DNA from: Blautia sp.
GTDB taxonomy: Bacteria > Bacillota > Clostridia > Lachnospirales > Lachnospiraceae
Assembly (NCBI GenBank): GCA_022769545.1
Contig: JALEJS010000042.1
Location: 1-58,992 of the forward strand
Direction: 5' to 3'
Length of the DNA: 58,992 nucleotides
In this document: positions 26,598 through 36,086 of the stretch, piece after piece
Numbering within the stretch: position 1 is the first letter of the stretch
Layout: every line of letters starts with the position of its first letter
Translations under genes and position numbers: made by a program
Notes under the pieces: model-generated
Told to the model about the DNA's origin: nothing
Database searches by the model: none
The model's input: only the letters and a program-made list of their open reading frames with translations

Positions 26598-27713
26598 ATG
26601 AATCATATTCAGCTGCACAGCACTTCCGGGACGGAAGTTACCATATTACCCAACCGTTTTATCGATCAGTACATGCCCGGTGCAAACGGTGAATTTGTAA
26701 AAATATATATTTATCTGCGCAGAATTCTCTCCGGCGGCAATCCGGATTTTGACCTGGCACAGATGGCAGACCGATTGCTCTGTACCGAGAGGGATATCTT
26801 CCGTGCCCTGAAATACTGGGAAAAGGAACAGCTCCTCTCGCTTCAGCTCGATGAGAACCAGAAGCTTTGCGGCATTACCCTTCTGGAGCTTCCCAAGCCC
26901 GACAAAGCACCGGAGGCAGAAGCACAGCCGGAAGCCGCTGTCACAGCCGAAGGCATACAGGACACTGCTTCTGTTTCCGAAGAAACGTCTGACGAAGCAG
27001 CCGCCGTCGTTCCTGCTCCGACTCCGGAAACATCAGAACCCCGCAGACTCACCCCGGACCGGATTCTTCAGTTAAAGCAGGACGAAGAAATTGTTCAGCT
27101 GCTCTATATTACCGAACAGTATCTGGGCAAGACTCTGACAGCCACAGAAATGCAGAAGATCCTGTTTTTCTACGATGAGCTGAAAATGTCCCCCGACCTG
27201 ATCGAATATCTGATCGAGTATTGCATTACCCGCGGACACAAGAGTATCCGTTACATAGAAACCGTAGCCCTTGCCTGGGCGAAAGAGGGCATCACCTCTG
27301 TCTCCATGGCAAAACAATCCACCGCCCGCTACGGCAGGGAATATTTTACCGTACTGAAAGCGATGGGCATTACAGGCCGGAATCCTGTTGAAAATGAGGT
27401 CGCCTACATTGATACCTGGATGAAGGATTATGGATTTGATATGGCCCTGATCACGGAGGCCTGCAGCCGTACCGTGCTTCAGACCGGACAGCCCAGTTTT
27501 CAGTATACGGACAAGATTCTGGCCGGCTGGAAGAAAAAACAGGTACGGACACTGGACGACGTCAAGGTTCTGGATGCAGAGCATAAAAAACGCCGGGCCA
27601 AAAAGGCTCCGGATCCTTCTGCTCCTGCACCGAAAGCAGGAAACCGTTTCAATAATTTCCAGCAGCGGGAATATAACTTTGACGAATACGAAAAACGTCT
27701 TCTGAACCAGTAG
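26598..27713 (+). CDS. DnaD-domain replication protein
   Basis: The 371-residue protein has an N-terminal winged-helix-like region (about 1-95: FVKIYIYLRRILSGGNPDFDLAQMADRLLCTERDIFRALKYWEKEQLLS), an acidic Ala/Glu/Pro-rich linker, and a DnaD C-terminal domain (about 165-300, with ITRGHKSIRYIETVALAWAKEGI). DnaD-type proteins remodel the origin and recruit the helicase loader. Start taken at ATG 26598 after AAAGCAGG; an upstream TTG is the alternative. It is followed 40 bp later by a DnaI/DnaC-like gene, completing a primosome unit. Confidence 0.85.
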   Translation: MNHIQLHSTSGTEVTILPNRFIDQYMPGANGEFVKIYIYLRRILSGGNPDFDLAQMADRLLCTERDIFRALKYWEKEQLLSLQLDENQKLCGITLLELPKPDKAPEAEAQPEAAVTAEGIQDTASVSEETSDEAAAVVPAPTPETSEPRRLTPDRILQLKQDEEIVQLLYITEQYLGKTLTATEMQKILFFYDELKMSPDLIEYLIEYCITRGHKSIRYIETVALAWAKEGITSVSMAKQSTARYGREYFTVLKAMGITGRNPVENEVAYIDTWMKDYGFDMALITEACSRTVLQTGQPSFQYTDKILAGWKKKQVRTLDDVKVLDAEHKKRRAKKAPDPSAPAPKAGNRFNNFQQREYNFDEYEKRLLNQ

Positions 27714-27753
27714 TTTCTGTTTTTTCACCACATACAGACAAGGAGGCATCTGC

Positions 27754-28740
27754 ATGCCTTTACAGAATTTCCAATACGACACCATCATAAGAGAATACAA
27801 CCGGAAGCAGGCCCGCAACCGGCACCTCCAGGAGGAACACCGGGAAGCGGCCTATGCCCGCATTCCCCGGCTGCAGGAAATCGATGAAGAAGTGGCTTCC
27901 TTAAGTGCCGCCAAAATCCGGTCCATTCTGACCGGACAGACCAGCGGGACAGACGATCTGAAGGAATCGTTGACTCAGCTGGCCCGGGAACGGACCGCCC
28001 TGCTGAAATCTGCCGGACTTCCCGCGGATTATCTGGACCTGCCCTGCGATTGTCCCATCTGCCACGACACCGGCTATGTGGGCAGTGAAAAATGTGTCTG
28101 CTTTAAGCAGGCAGAAAATGATCTGCTTTATACACAGTCATTTCTCACAGATATTTTAGAGGAAGAAAATTTTGAACACTTTTCATTTGATTACTATTCT
28201 GATACAATAAAAAACGAAGCGACCGGTCTGTCTGCTCTGGCCACCGCCAGAAAGGCTTACGACTCGGCCCGCAGCTTTGTAAAGCATTTTGACATGCATT
28301 TTGAAAATCTGTTCCTGTACGGGAATACCGGTGTGGGGAAAACGTTTCTGTCCCACTGCATTGCCGGCGAGCTCTTAAAGTCGTCGCACAGTGTACTGTA
28401 TTTTTCCGCATATGATCTCTTTGATCATCTGGCAGAAAACACCTTCGGGAAAAATTCCGGCCAGCCCGCAGACGGCAACATCTTCACCTGCGATCTGCTG
28501 ATCATTGACGATCTGGGCACAGAACTGAACAACAGCTTTGTATCATCTCAGCTGTTCCTATGCATCAACGAACGTATCATGCGCCGAAAATCCACTGTCA
28601 TTTCCACCAATCTGACGCTGGAGGAATTTTCTGCCGCTTATTCCGAAAGAACCTTTTCCCGCATTGCCAGTCATTACCAGATGATCAAGCTGATCGGAAA
28701 AGACATTCGTATACAGAAAATATTTCGAGGAGGAAAATAA
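27754..28740 (+). CDS. DnaI/DnaC-like helicase loader ATPase
   Basis: The 328-residue AAA+ protein has a zinc-binding N-terminus (CDCPICHDTGYVGSEKCVC), Walker A GNTGVGKTFLSH (about 188-199), Walker B LLIIDDLGTE (about 249) and a sensor region STVISTNLTLEEF. Members load replicative helicase onto DNA. GGAGG precedes the ATG by 7 bp. It is directly downstream of the DnaD-like gene, and only three bases before prs. Confidence 0.88.
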   Translation: MPLQNFQYDTIIREYNRKQARNRHLQEEHREAAYARIPRLQEIDEEVASLSAAKIRSILTGQTSGTDDLKESLTQLARERTALLKSAGLPADYLDLPCDCPICHDTGYVGSEKCVCFKQAENDLLYTQSFLTDILEEENFEHFSFDYYSDTIKNEATGLSALATARKAYDSARSFVKHFDMHFENLFLYGNTGVGKTFLSHCIAGELLKSSHSVLYFSAYDLFDHLAENTFGKNSGQPADGNIFTCDLLIIDDLGTELNNSFVSSQLFLCINERIMRRKSTVISTNLTLEEFSAAYSERTFSRIASHYQMIKLIGKDIRIQKIFRGGK

Positions 28741-28743
28741 TTC

Positions 28744-29931
28744 ATGTCACAGGGAACAAAAGGATTAACCACACTTCCCGTCGGACGGCTCGGGCTGATT
28801 CCGCTGCCGAGCTGCCGTGAGCTGGGAGAAAAAGTCAACGACTGGCTGGTCCAGTGGCGCAGGGAGCGCAAACACCCCGGTGTTGATTCCTATGCCTTCG
28901 AAGGCTACGAAAGAGATTCTTATATTATTGAAGCGGATACTCCCCGTTTCGGTTCCGGTGAAAGCAAAGGAACCATTCATGAATCTGTCCGCGGTGATGA
29001 TATCTATGTCATGGTGGACGTGTGCAATTACAGTCTCACCTACACCATGGGCGGTTACACCAATCTCATGTCCCCTGACGATCACTATCAGGATATGAAG
29101 CGCGTGATTGCCGCCATCGGAGGAAAAGCCCGCCGTGTCAACGTGATCATGCCTTATCTCTACGAAAGCCGCCAGAGCAAACGGATTGGGCGCGAATCCC
29201 TGGACTGTGCAACATCTCTTCAGGAACTGATCAGTATGGGTGTGGAAAATATCATCACCTTCGATGCCCACGATCCTCAGATCCAGAATGCCACTCCGCT
29301 GCACGGTTTTGAGACGGTACAGGCTTCCTATCAGTTCATCAAGGCCCTTCTGAATCACGAAGACGGCCTTCGCATTGACAACGGGCATTTTATGATCATC
29401 AGCCCGGATGAGGGCAGCATGAACCGTGCCATTTATCTCGCCAACATTCTCGGCGTGGATATGGGGATGTATTACCAGCGTCTGGATTACGCACACAGGG
29501 AAGCCAACGGACGTCATCCCATTGCCGCATATGAGTTCCTCGGTCCCAATCCAAAAGGCAAGGACATGATCATCGTAGATGATATGATCTCATCCGGAGA
29601 TACCATTCTGAAGATTGCTTCCCTTCTGAAGGAACGGGGTGCCGGAAGAATTTATCTTTGCTGTACCTTTGGTCTGTTTACCGCAGGGCTGGAGAAATTT
29701 GACAGAGCCCACAAGGCAGGTATTTTCGACAAGCTGCTTACCACCAATCTGGTTTATCAGACGCCTGAGCTTCTGTCCAGGGATTATTATATTTCCTGCG
29801 ATATGAGCAAATACATTGCCCTGATCATCGACACGCTGAATCACGATCTTTCCGTCAGCCATCTTCTGAATCCGGTTGACCGAATCAAAAAGTGTGTACA
29901 GAATTATGAAGCCCGACAGAAGACCAGATAA
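28744..29931 (+). CDS. prs: Ribose-phosphate pyrophosphokinase
   Basis: The 395-residue enzyme makes PRPP from ribose 5-phosphate and ATP. The PRPP-binding loop is IIVDDMISSGDTILK; FDAHDPQIQNA is the divalent-ion/flexible region. It is about 80 residues longer than the standard 315-residue form, with extra N-terminal and internal sequence, a variant I associate with Lachnospiraceae. A GAGGAGG site sits before the ATG, right after the DnaI-like stop. PRPP feeds nucleotide synthesis, so the operon links replication with precursor supply. Confidence 0.9.
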   Translation: MSQGTKGLTTLPVGRLGLIPLPSCRELGEKVNDWLVQWRRERKHPGVDSYAFEGYERDSYIIEADTPRFGSGESKGTIHESVRGDDIYVMVDVCNYSLTYTMGGYTNLMSPDDHYQDMKRVIAAIGGKARRVNVIMPYLYESRQSKRIGRESLDCATSLQELISMGVENIITFDAHDPQIQNATPLHGFETVQASYQFIKALLNHEDGLRIDNGHFMIISPDEGSMNRAIYLANILGVDMGMYYQRLDYAHREANGRHPIAAYEFLGPNPKGKDMIIVDDMISSGDTILKIASLLKERGAGRIYLCCTFGLFTAGLEKFDRAHKAGIFDKLLTTNLVYQTPELLSRDYYISCDMSKYIALIIDTLNHDLSVSHLLNPVDRIKKCVQNYEARQKTR

Positions 29932-30003
29932 TCCATATCACCGGAACAAACCGGAATATTTCCAATAACGTATAGAACAACTTGGAGTAATTTCCTAAGA
30001 AAC

Positions 30004-30049
30004 AAAAAACGGATGAACCGCGCAGACTTTACGGTATTCATCCGTTTTT
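30004..30049. terminator. Bidirectional terminator between prs and the YhaN-like gene
   Basis: Stem ACGGATGAA / TTCATCCGT with A-run on the left and T-run on the right, so it serves prs rightward and the YhaN-like gene leftward; the two genes converge on it. Confidence 0.85.
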
Positions 30050-30052
30050 CTT

Positions 30053-31597
30053 TTACAGTGTCAGTCTCTGATAGGGAATTCCTTCCCGCTGAAGGATCTC
30101 TTCTTCCCGTTTGTGGCAGGTACTGATAATAATCTGCTTCTGCTCTTTCTCCAGCCAGTGCAGCACCGATGTGAGACGTTCCTCATCATACATTCCAAAC
30201 ACATCATCCAGAATCACCGGAAAAGGCTCCTGACAGAGCAGCTCTCCCGCTGCCATCCGAAGTGCAAAATAAATCTGCTCCAGTGTACCTCTGCTGAGCC
30301 GCTCCAGCGGAATCAGACGCTCCCGGGTGTTCACCTGCATCCGAAAATCCTCATCCATGAGAACTTCCGTGTATTTTCCTCCCGTAATCTCCCCCAGAAT
30401 CTGTGACGTACGATTCTGAAGCCGTTTCCCGATGCAATTGTTCCGCCTTCCGGAAAGTCTCTCAATAGTTCTCATGGCAAGATTCAGCGCCTGTATTTCC
30501 GTCTGCTCCGGGCAGACCGAACAGGCTTCCTGCTCATATTCCCGATACTCTTCCGCCAGGTTTGTATAAGCCGTCTTTTTCTCTGCCGCCATCTGTGACA
30601 GGCTGTCCTGATTCCACTGGATTTTCTCCTTTCTGGAAATCCATTTCGCTTTCAGCTTCTGATACTTCTCAAAATCTTCCTTCCACTTTTTCTGCAGAAA
30701 TCCAAGCGGAATCAATCCGATGACTGCTGACGCCGCACAGATGGCACAGAGTGGACCAAAATCCGTGAACAGTGCCATGGCAGCCGTCCCGACAACGCCC
30801 AGAAACAGCAGCAATATCATCCCTGTAGCTCCCAGCCTCTTTTTCCTGCGGATCTCTTCCATTTGTTCATCAAAGACTTCTTCGCCGCCTTCCTCGGAAA
30901 GCCCCATCAGAAGCGACTGCTTTTTCTTCTGATTCTGACTGTTCTGCTCCTGCAGATCATCGATCTCCCTGCGAAGGAGCTCCATCTTTGCATGCAGCTT
31001 TTCCTGTTCCCGCGCAATCTCCTTACTGTGACGATCCGCCTGAACCTGATAGCCCTTCCGGGACATTTTCAGCATCTGCATGGTGCGTCCCAGATCTATG
31101 GAACTGTCTCCCGTTCCCTGGTAGCTGGCCATATAATTCTGAAGCTCCCGCACCAGATCCGCACCCGTCACACTTTTCAGCTGTGCCACGGACACGGTAT
31201 TTTCATAAACTGCCTCACTGATGTCTCCCAGAAGAGAATCCATGTCTCCCTTCTCCACATCCAGACATTCTCCATCCGTCTCACAGATCAGCTCTGAAAA
31301 GAGATTTGTCTTATGAAAATTTCTGGTCAGGCGAAAGTCCTTTCCCCCGCTCTCAAACCAGAGTGTCCCTCCGTAGACCACCGGATTTTCCCAGGGCTCA
31401 TAGGTACTGTAGGCATCATTTCTGGCCGCCTTTCCCCGCTGCCTGGAAAGACCGAAAAACATACTTTTGATAAAGGTATGAACCGTCGTTTTTCCGCTCT
31501 CATTCTCTCCGTAAAGAACATTGATCCCCGGAGAAAGCTCCAGCGTTTTTTCCCGGATCTTACCGAAATTCCTGATTTTTAACCGTCTGATTACCAT
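30053..31597 (-). CDS. YhaN-like SMC/AAA ATPase
   Basis: The 514-residue protein has an N-terminal Walker A YGENESGKTTVHTF (near 33), a short coiled coil (about 185-250), a hydrophobic pair (about 255-300) that may anchor it to the membrane, a second coil, and a C-terminal signature LERLSRGTLEQIYFALR with Walker B PVILDDVFGMYDEERL. This layout is that of YhaN, a Rad50/SbcC relative. It follows the metallophosphoesterase gene by 18 bp, as in the YhaO-YhaN pair. It is much shorter than SbcC, so the head is nearly complete and the coil is short. Its job is likely in DNA-end processing. Confidence 0.8.
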   Translation of the reverse strand: MVIRRLKIRNFGKIREKTLELSPGINVLYGENESGKTTVHTFIKSMFFGLSRQRGKAARNDAYSTYEPWENPVVYGGTLWFESGGKDFRLTRNFHKTNLFSELICETDGECLDVEKGDMDSLLGDISEAVYENTVSVAQLKSVTGADLVRELQNYMASYQGTGDSSIDLGRTMQMLKMSRKGYQVQADRHSKEIAREQEKLHAKMELLRREIDDLQEQNSQNQKKKQSLLMGLSEEGGEEVFDEQMEEIRRKKRLGATGMILLLFLGVVGTAAMALFTDFGPLCAICAASAVIGLIPLGFLQKKWKEDFEKYQKLKAKWISRKEKIQWNQDSLSQMAAEKKTAYTNLAEEYREYEQEACSVCPEQTEIQALNLAMRTIERLSGRRNNCIGKRLQNRTSQILGEITGGKYTEVLMDEDFRMQVNTRERLIPLERLSRGTLEQIYFALRMAAGELLCQEPFPVILDDVFGMYDEERLTSVLHWLEKEQKQIIISTCHKREEEILQREGIPYQRLTL

Positions 31598-31615
31598 ATC
31601 CTACCCCGCTGTCCT

Positions 31616-32671
31616 TCATGAATGGCTTGTCTCCAGAAGCGCCTGAAGGCCGTAAAACAAAGCCTTCTGCTCCACATCTCCCATATCCCCCCGAAGGAAA
31701 TACGCAATGTAATCTCCGATGAGCGTTCCGCTGTAACGCCGGTACAATTCCTCCAGGTCATAGGAAATGACCGAACAGTCCACCACTTCCGTCACATTTC
31801 CCAGATTTTTCAGCCGTTCCGGAAGCAGCATCAGCTCCGGTGCCCGACTGCCTCTCAGAATGATCCGATAGATATGCTGCGCACCCCGTTTCCGGATTTC
31901 TTCCCGGACCGCTTCCTCAAGGGACATCTGCGTAGAGGACTCCCCAAGGGAAAGCTCCAGATCGTAATAGCAGCGGCTGGCAACCGGCACAAACCGGGTA
32001 TGGAGCTGCCCGTCCTCCGTCCAGCCTTCCACATACCCGTGGGTTCCCACATCATTGCGGTCAATGGGCTCCAGAGCGCCCGGATAGGCACCTTTCCCCT
32101 TACCAAGCAGCTGTGGTTTATGAATATGTCCCAGGGCAACATAATCGAAGCCTGCCGCCAAAAGCCGGCCAAACCGGATGGGAATATGCTTTTCATCTCC
32201 TCCGTGAGCCAGAAGAATGTGTATGCCGTCCTCTTTTTCCGGAACTGCCTCGTCATAGAGCGGTCCCGTGATTTCCTGGTGAAGGTAACTGAGCCCGTAC
32301 ACATACACATCCAGCTTCTCATCCCGGATACACTGCACTTCCTCTGTCCGGAACAGCACCACGTTTGGTGCCCAGTCAAACTTCAGATATGCCGATCCCT
32401 TTTTCATGTAATCATGGTTTCCCGCTATCAGATAAATCCTGGTTTCCGGAATGGTGGAAAACAGATAGTTAACCTCTTTCAGTTCACGCATCAATGGCTG
32501 GCGGTGGAACAAATCTCCTGCAATAAATAACAAATCCACCGGATTCTCACGGATACCCGCAATGACCCGGCGGAAAGTTTCCCAGATTTCTTCCTCCCGC
32601 GCCTGGCTCCAGGAATAGCCCCTGTCCGGCGCTGCTCCCAGATGCACATCCGCAAGATGAATAAATTTCAT
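31616..32671 (-). CDS. YhaO/SbcD-like metallophosphoesterase
   Basis: The 351-residue nuclease shows all calcineurin-like metal motifs: DVHLG (8-12), AGDLFHR (51-57), GNHDY (84-88), LLAHGGDE and GHIHKP. These bind two Mn2+ ions in Mre11/SbcD exonucleases. It lies directly upstream of the YhaN-like ATPase, its probable partner. Length is short for SbcD (about 400), as for YhaO. Confidence 0.85.
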   Translation of the reverse strand: MKFIHLADVHLGAAPDRGYSWSQAREEEIWETFRRVIAGIRENPVDLLFIAGDLFHRQPLMRELKEVNYLFSTIPETRIYLIAGNHDYMKKGSAYLKFDWAPNVVLFRTEEVQCIRDEKLDVYVYGLSYLHQEITGPLYDEAVPEKEDGIHILLAHGGDEKHIPIRFGRLLAAGFDYVALGHIHKPQLLGKGKGAYPGALEPIDRNDVGTHGYVEGWTEDGQLHTRFVPVASRCYYDLELSLGESSTQMSLEEAVREEIRKRGAQHIYRIILRGSRAPELMLLPERLKNLGNVTEVVDCSVISYDLEELYRRYSGTLIGDYIAYFLRGDMGDVEQKALFYGLQALLETSHS

Positions 32672-32705
32672 ATAGACCTCCAGTGCTGCTTACCGCAGCC
32701 TGTTT

Positions 32706-34097
32706 TTATAAATCGCAGTTTTTCACAGTTCTCGGGAACGGAATCACATCGCGGATGTTGCCCATACCGGTGAGATACATAACACATCTCTCGAAGCCGA
32801 GTCCGAATCCGGAGTGACGGGTGGAGCCATATTTCCGGAGATCCAGATAAAACTGATAATCCTCTTCTTTCAGTTCCAGCTCTGCCATACGGGTGCGAAG
32901 CTTCTCGTAATCATCCTCTCTCTGGCTTCCTCCGATAATTTCTCCGATGCCGGGAACGAGGCAGTCCATCGCTGCAACTGTCTTTCCATCCTCATTCAGT
33001 TTCATATAGAAAGCCTTGATCTCCTTCGGATAATCGGTCACAAATACCGGCTTCTTAAATACCTGCTCTGTGAGATAACGCTCATGCTCTGTCTGAAGAT
33101 CACATCCCCAGTATACCTTATAATCAAAATTGTCGTTGTTCTTTTCCAGAATCTCAATGGCCTCCGTGTAGGTTACATGTCCGAACTCGGAATTCATCAC
33201 ATGATTCAGTCTGTCCAGAAGTCCCTTGTCCACAAAGGAATTAAAGAAGTTCATCTCCTCCGGTGCATGTTCCAGAACGTAGCCGATCACATATTTCAGC
33301 ATGGCTTCCGCCAGATCCATGTTGTCATTCAGATCTGCAAACGCGCACTCCGGCTCGATCATCCAGAATTCTGCCGCATGACGCGTGGTGTTGGAATTCT
33401 CCGCACGGAAGGTCGGGCCAAAGGTATAAATATTGCGGAATGCCTGTGCGTAGGTTTCCCCATTCAGCTGCCCGCTCACGGTAAGATTGGTCTCTTTTCC
33501 GAAAAAGTCCTGAGAATAATCCACAGCGCCATCTTCTGTCATTGGAGGATTCATCATATCCAACGTGGTTACCTGGAACATTTCTCCCGCGCCCTCACAG
33601 TCACTTCCGGTGATCAGCGGAGTATGCACATATACAAATCCTCTTTCCTGGAAAAATTTGTGGATGGCATAGGCGCACAGAGATCTGACACGGAACACGG
33701 CCTGGAAGGTGTTTGTCCTCGGGCGCAGATGCGTCATGGTTCTCAGGTATTCCAGCGTATGACGTTTTTTCTGCAGCGGATAATCCGAAGCGGAAGCGCC
33801 CTCAATACTGATCTCTGAAGCCTGAATTTCAAACGGCTGCTTCGCCTGTGGCGTGGCAACCAGTGTTCCCTTTACCACAATGGCTGCTCCCACATTCAGT
33901 TTGCTGATCTCCGCAAAATTATCCATCGTGTCATGGTACACGATCTGCAGTGTCTCAAAGAAGGAGCCGTCATGCAGAACAATAAAACCAAATGCCTTGG
34001 ATCCGCGCACGCTGCGGACCCAGCCGCCCACGGTAACCTCCTGATCCAGATATTTCTCCCGCTCTTTATATATCTCTTTTACTGTCGTCAACTTCAT
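32706..34097 (-). CDS. asnS: Asparagine-tRNA ligase
   Basis: The 463-residue class II synthetase charges tRNA-Asn. The OB-fold anticodon domain begins [24 protein letters not shown], and the catalytic core includes [21 protein letters not shown] and the C-terminal motif 3 [27 protein letters not shown]. Start at ATG 34097 after AGAGGAAAG; upstream codons belong to the leader. A consensus promoter lies 42 bp upstream, and no T-box leader fits in the short upstream region. Asn biosynthesis on tRNA may thus not be needed. Confidence 0.95.
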   Translation of the reverse strand: MKLTTVKEIYKEREKYLDQEVTVGGWVRSVRGSKAFGFIVLHDGSFFETLQIVYHDTMDNFAEISKLNVGAAIVVKGTLVATPQAKQPFEIQASEISIEGASASDYPLQKKRHTLEYLRTMTHLRPRTNTFQAVFRVRSLCAYAIHKFFQERGFVYVHTPLITGSDCEGAGEMFQVTTLDMMNPPMTEDGAVDYSQDFFGKETNLTVSGQLNGETYAQAFRNIYTFGPTFRAENSNTTRHAAEFWMIEPECAFADLNDNMDLAEAMLKYVIGYVLEHAPEEMNFFNSFVDKGLLDRLNHVMNSEFGHVTYTEAIEILEKNNDNFDYKVYWGCDLQTEHERYLTEQVFKKPVFVTDYPKEIKAFYMKLNEDGKTVAAMDCLVPGIGEIIGGSQREDDYEKLRTRMAELELKEEDYQFYLDLRKYGSTRHSGFGLGFERCVMYLTGMGNIRDVIPFPRTVKNCDL

Positions 34098-34138
34098 AGT
34101 TCTTTCCTCTTTCTGAATTACTCCATATTTGAATATTA

Positions 34139-34166
34139 GTATATCCCATTCCCCTGTCTCATGCAA
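34139..34166 (-). promoter_or_regulatory. asnS promoter
   Basis: Minus-strand TTGCAT (34166-34161), 17-bp spacer (34160... to 34145 region) and TATACT (34144-34139); a good sigma-A match directly after the SGNH gene terminator. Confidence 0.7.
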
Positions 34167-34170
34167 GACA

Positions 34171-34206
34171 TAAAATATCGCGCCGGGATCGCCGGCGCGG
34201 TATTTT
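34171..34206 (-). terminator. Terminator of the SGNH hydrolase gene
   Basis: GC-rich stem ATACCGCGCCGGC / GCGCGATAT with loop ATCCC begins at the stop codon itself and ends with TTTTAT on the minus strand. Confidence 0.75.
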
Positions 34207-35950
34207 ATCCGAGAATATAAATTCTGTTAAGACAATAGTAGTAAATCGACTTATAGGTTCTGGTGGAATAATGAAGACCGTCATCCACCCCGGTATCTAC
34301 TCCGTGTCCCGTATCAAAGCTGTAGCCATATTTCATCAGCCAGTTATAGGAATTGATGTAGGAACAGTCCGTACCGGACAGTCCCGCTTTTACAGCCTTG
34401 TTGAATGCAAGCACATCTTTCTCATAACGAGGCGTTTTCCCTGCTGCAGCAGTCATCTTGCTGTTCACCGGATTTACCGATACTACGAACACCCGGCAAT
34501 TATAAGATTTCAGTGCAGAAGCCATCTTTGTCAGATAGGAAACATACTGACTGGCAATACTGGACGACAGGCTGGTACTTTTCAGATCGTTCGCTCCCAG
34601 ACGAACGATCACCGCCGTCGGCCTGGAGGAAGTTCCCTGCGCTTTCAGCATGGATATCAGTTTCGGATAGGCCGTTTCCTTCAGCCAGGAAAGCCCCTGC
34701 CCTTCTCCCGGAATGAACGATACATTCTTCAGTGCCGAAGAGTCCGTTCCAAACTGTTTCACCAGCGTTTCCATCGTACGGTTTGTTCTGGAATCGCCGA
34801 TAAAAATCGCATTGCGATATTTTCCGGACTCCGAATGAAACAGCTTCTCTGTCAGCTCCGTAATCTCATACTCCTGGAAATCCTTCTCTTTGGATTTCTG
34901 GAACCGAATCGGATAAAGCTTCAGCGTTCCGGTCACTTTCACCGTCGAACCCGGCATATAATATCCGCTGGACGGAAGCGTGACATCTTTTGCCGTAGAC
35001 CAGCCCATAAACGTATAACCGGAAGAATTTTTCTCCGTGGGAAGACGGAAGTAATTTCCATAGGCAATGGTCGTCGTCTTAAACGGCTCGCCGGAATAAT
35101 TGTGGAGAATCACACTGACTCCCACCTTCTGCACTGCATACAGCTTACAGTCCTTTGTGACCTTTACCTTCTGCCCCTGCGACCATCTGGCGGAGGATGC
35201 ATTTTTCGTAGTCGACCATCCCAGATTGACATATCCCGTTCTGGCCGGCACGCTTGGCAGCGTAATGGAAGAGCCCATCAGCACCCGCTTTTCCAGTGCC
35301 TTATATTTGGAACTGGTCAGCCCGCCCATATTATAGAAAGAAACCGTGCAGTACACATTCCTGCGATACACTCCGTAAAATTCTACGTTTCCTGTCACTT
35401 TATATTTTGTGCCCGGCTGATACAGCTTTGCCGCGCTTCCCTTCACCGTACTCCATCCCACTGCCGTATAGCCGCTGGCCTTCGGAAGCTCCGGAAGGGT
35501 AATATAGTAATTCAGGGGCGCATAACGGTTCAGAGATGTGAATACCGTGCTGGTACTGGTTCCGTAAAAATTATTAAATTTCACGGTACAGGGATATCTC
35601 CTGTACACCGCATATAAGGTTACATGATTCTTTACGGTAGCCACGGTTCCCGCCGCAAATTCCGCCGTAGGAGAACCCTTGGTTCTGGTCCAGCCCATCG
35701 CACGATAGCCATTCAGAACCGGCAGTGACGCAAGCTTCACTTTCGTTCCTTTTGCAACGGTCTGTGTCAGTGCCTGAAACCTGGAATTCGTCAGGCCGCT
35801 GTTGCTCCGGTACTGCACGGTTACCTTTGTCGTATCCGCATGTACCTCCCGTGTCCCGAAAAATCCCATTCCTGCGGCCAGAAACAGCACCGCAATCAGC
35901 ACATACCAGAAGCTTCGGGACGCTTCCGCTTTCTGATTTGTTCTTATCAT
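34205..35950 (-). CDS. Exported SGNH hydrolase with InlB-like repeats
   Basis: The 581-residue protein has a signal anchor (about 16-38), four Listeria/Bacteroides (InlB B-repeat-like) modules of about 75 residues (each with a GY..MGWS or GWSTxK core, residues about 45-350), and a C-terminal SGNH esterase domain: [11 protein letters not shown] (nucleophile Ser), RLGAND and the catalytic DGLHYS near the C-terminus. Such proteins remove acyl groups from wall or host glycans; the substrate is unknown. ATG follows GAGGG. The promoter is TTGAAA (36028-36023), 17 bp, TATAAT (36005-36000). Confidence 0.85.
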   Translation of the reverse strand: MIRTNQKAEASRSFWYVLIAVLFLAAGMGFFGTREVHADTTKVTVQYRSNSGLTNSRFQALTQTVAKGTKVKLASLPVLNGYRAMGWTRTKGSPTAEFAAGTVATVKNHVTLYAVYRRYPCTVKFNNFYGTSTSTVFTSLNRYAPLNYYITLPELPKASGYTAVGWSTVKGSAAKLYQPGTKYKVTGNVEFYGVYRRNVYCTVSFYNMGGLTSSKYKALEKRVLMGSSITLPSVPARTGYVNLGWSTTKNASSARWSQGQKVKVTKDCKLYAVQKVGVSVILHNYSGEPFKTTTIAYGNYFRLPTEKNSSGYTFMGWSTAKDVTLPSSGYYMPGSTVKVTGTLKLYPIRFQKSKEKDFQEYEITELTEKLFHSESGKYRNAIFIGDSRTNRTMETLVKQFGTDSSALKNVSFIPGEGQGLSWLKETAYPKLISMLKAQGTSSRPTAVIVRLGANDLKSTSLSSSIASQYVSYLTKMASALKSYNCRVFVVSVNPVNSKMTAAAGKTPRYEKDVLAFNKAVKAGLSGTDCSYINSYNWLMKYGYSFDTGHGVDTGVDDGLHYSTRTYKSIYYYCLNRIYILG

Positions 35951-35999
35951 CTTATTCCCTCATTTCCTGATTGTAAAAAGTATTTCCTGTATGACAGAT

Positions 36000-36028
36000 A
36001 TTATATCGGAATCCTGCGCCCATTTCAA
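36000..36028 (-). promoter_or_regulatory. Promoter of the SGNH hydrolase gene
   Basis: Minus-strand TTGAAA and TATAAT at 17-bp spacing, about 50 bp before the start codon; it separates this gene from galT upstream. Confidence 0.75.
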
Positions 36029-36086
36029 CCAATTTTTAACACTTTTTACATATTTGTTAACAACTTTTTAATACTTATCCCGCCAT

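Noticed and set aside
34098..34138. T-box leader for asnS
   Set aside because: The leader is only about 40 bp, far too short for a T-box.
34271..35617. Plus-strand frame opposite the SGNH hydrolase
   Set aside because: The repeats of the real gene are the source of the open frame.
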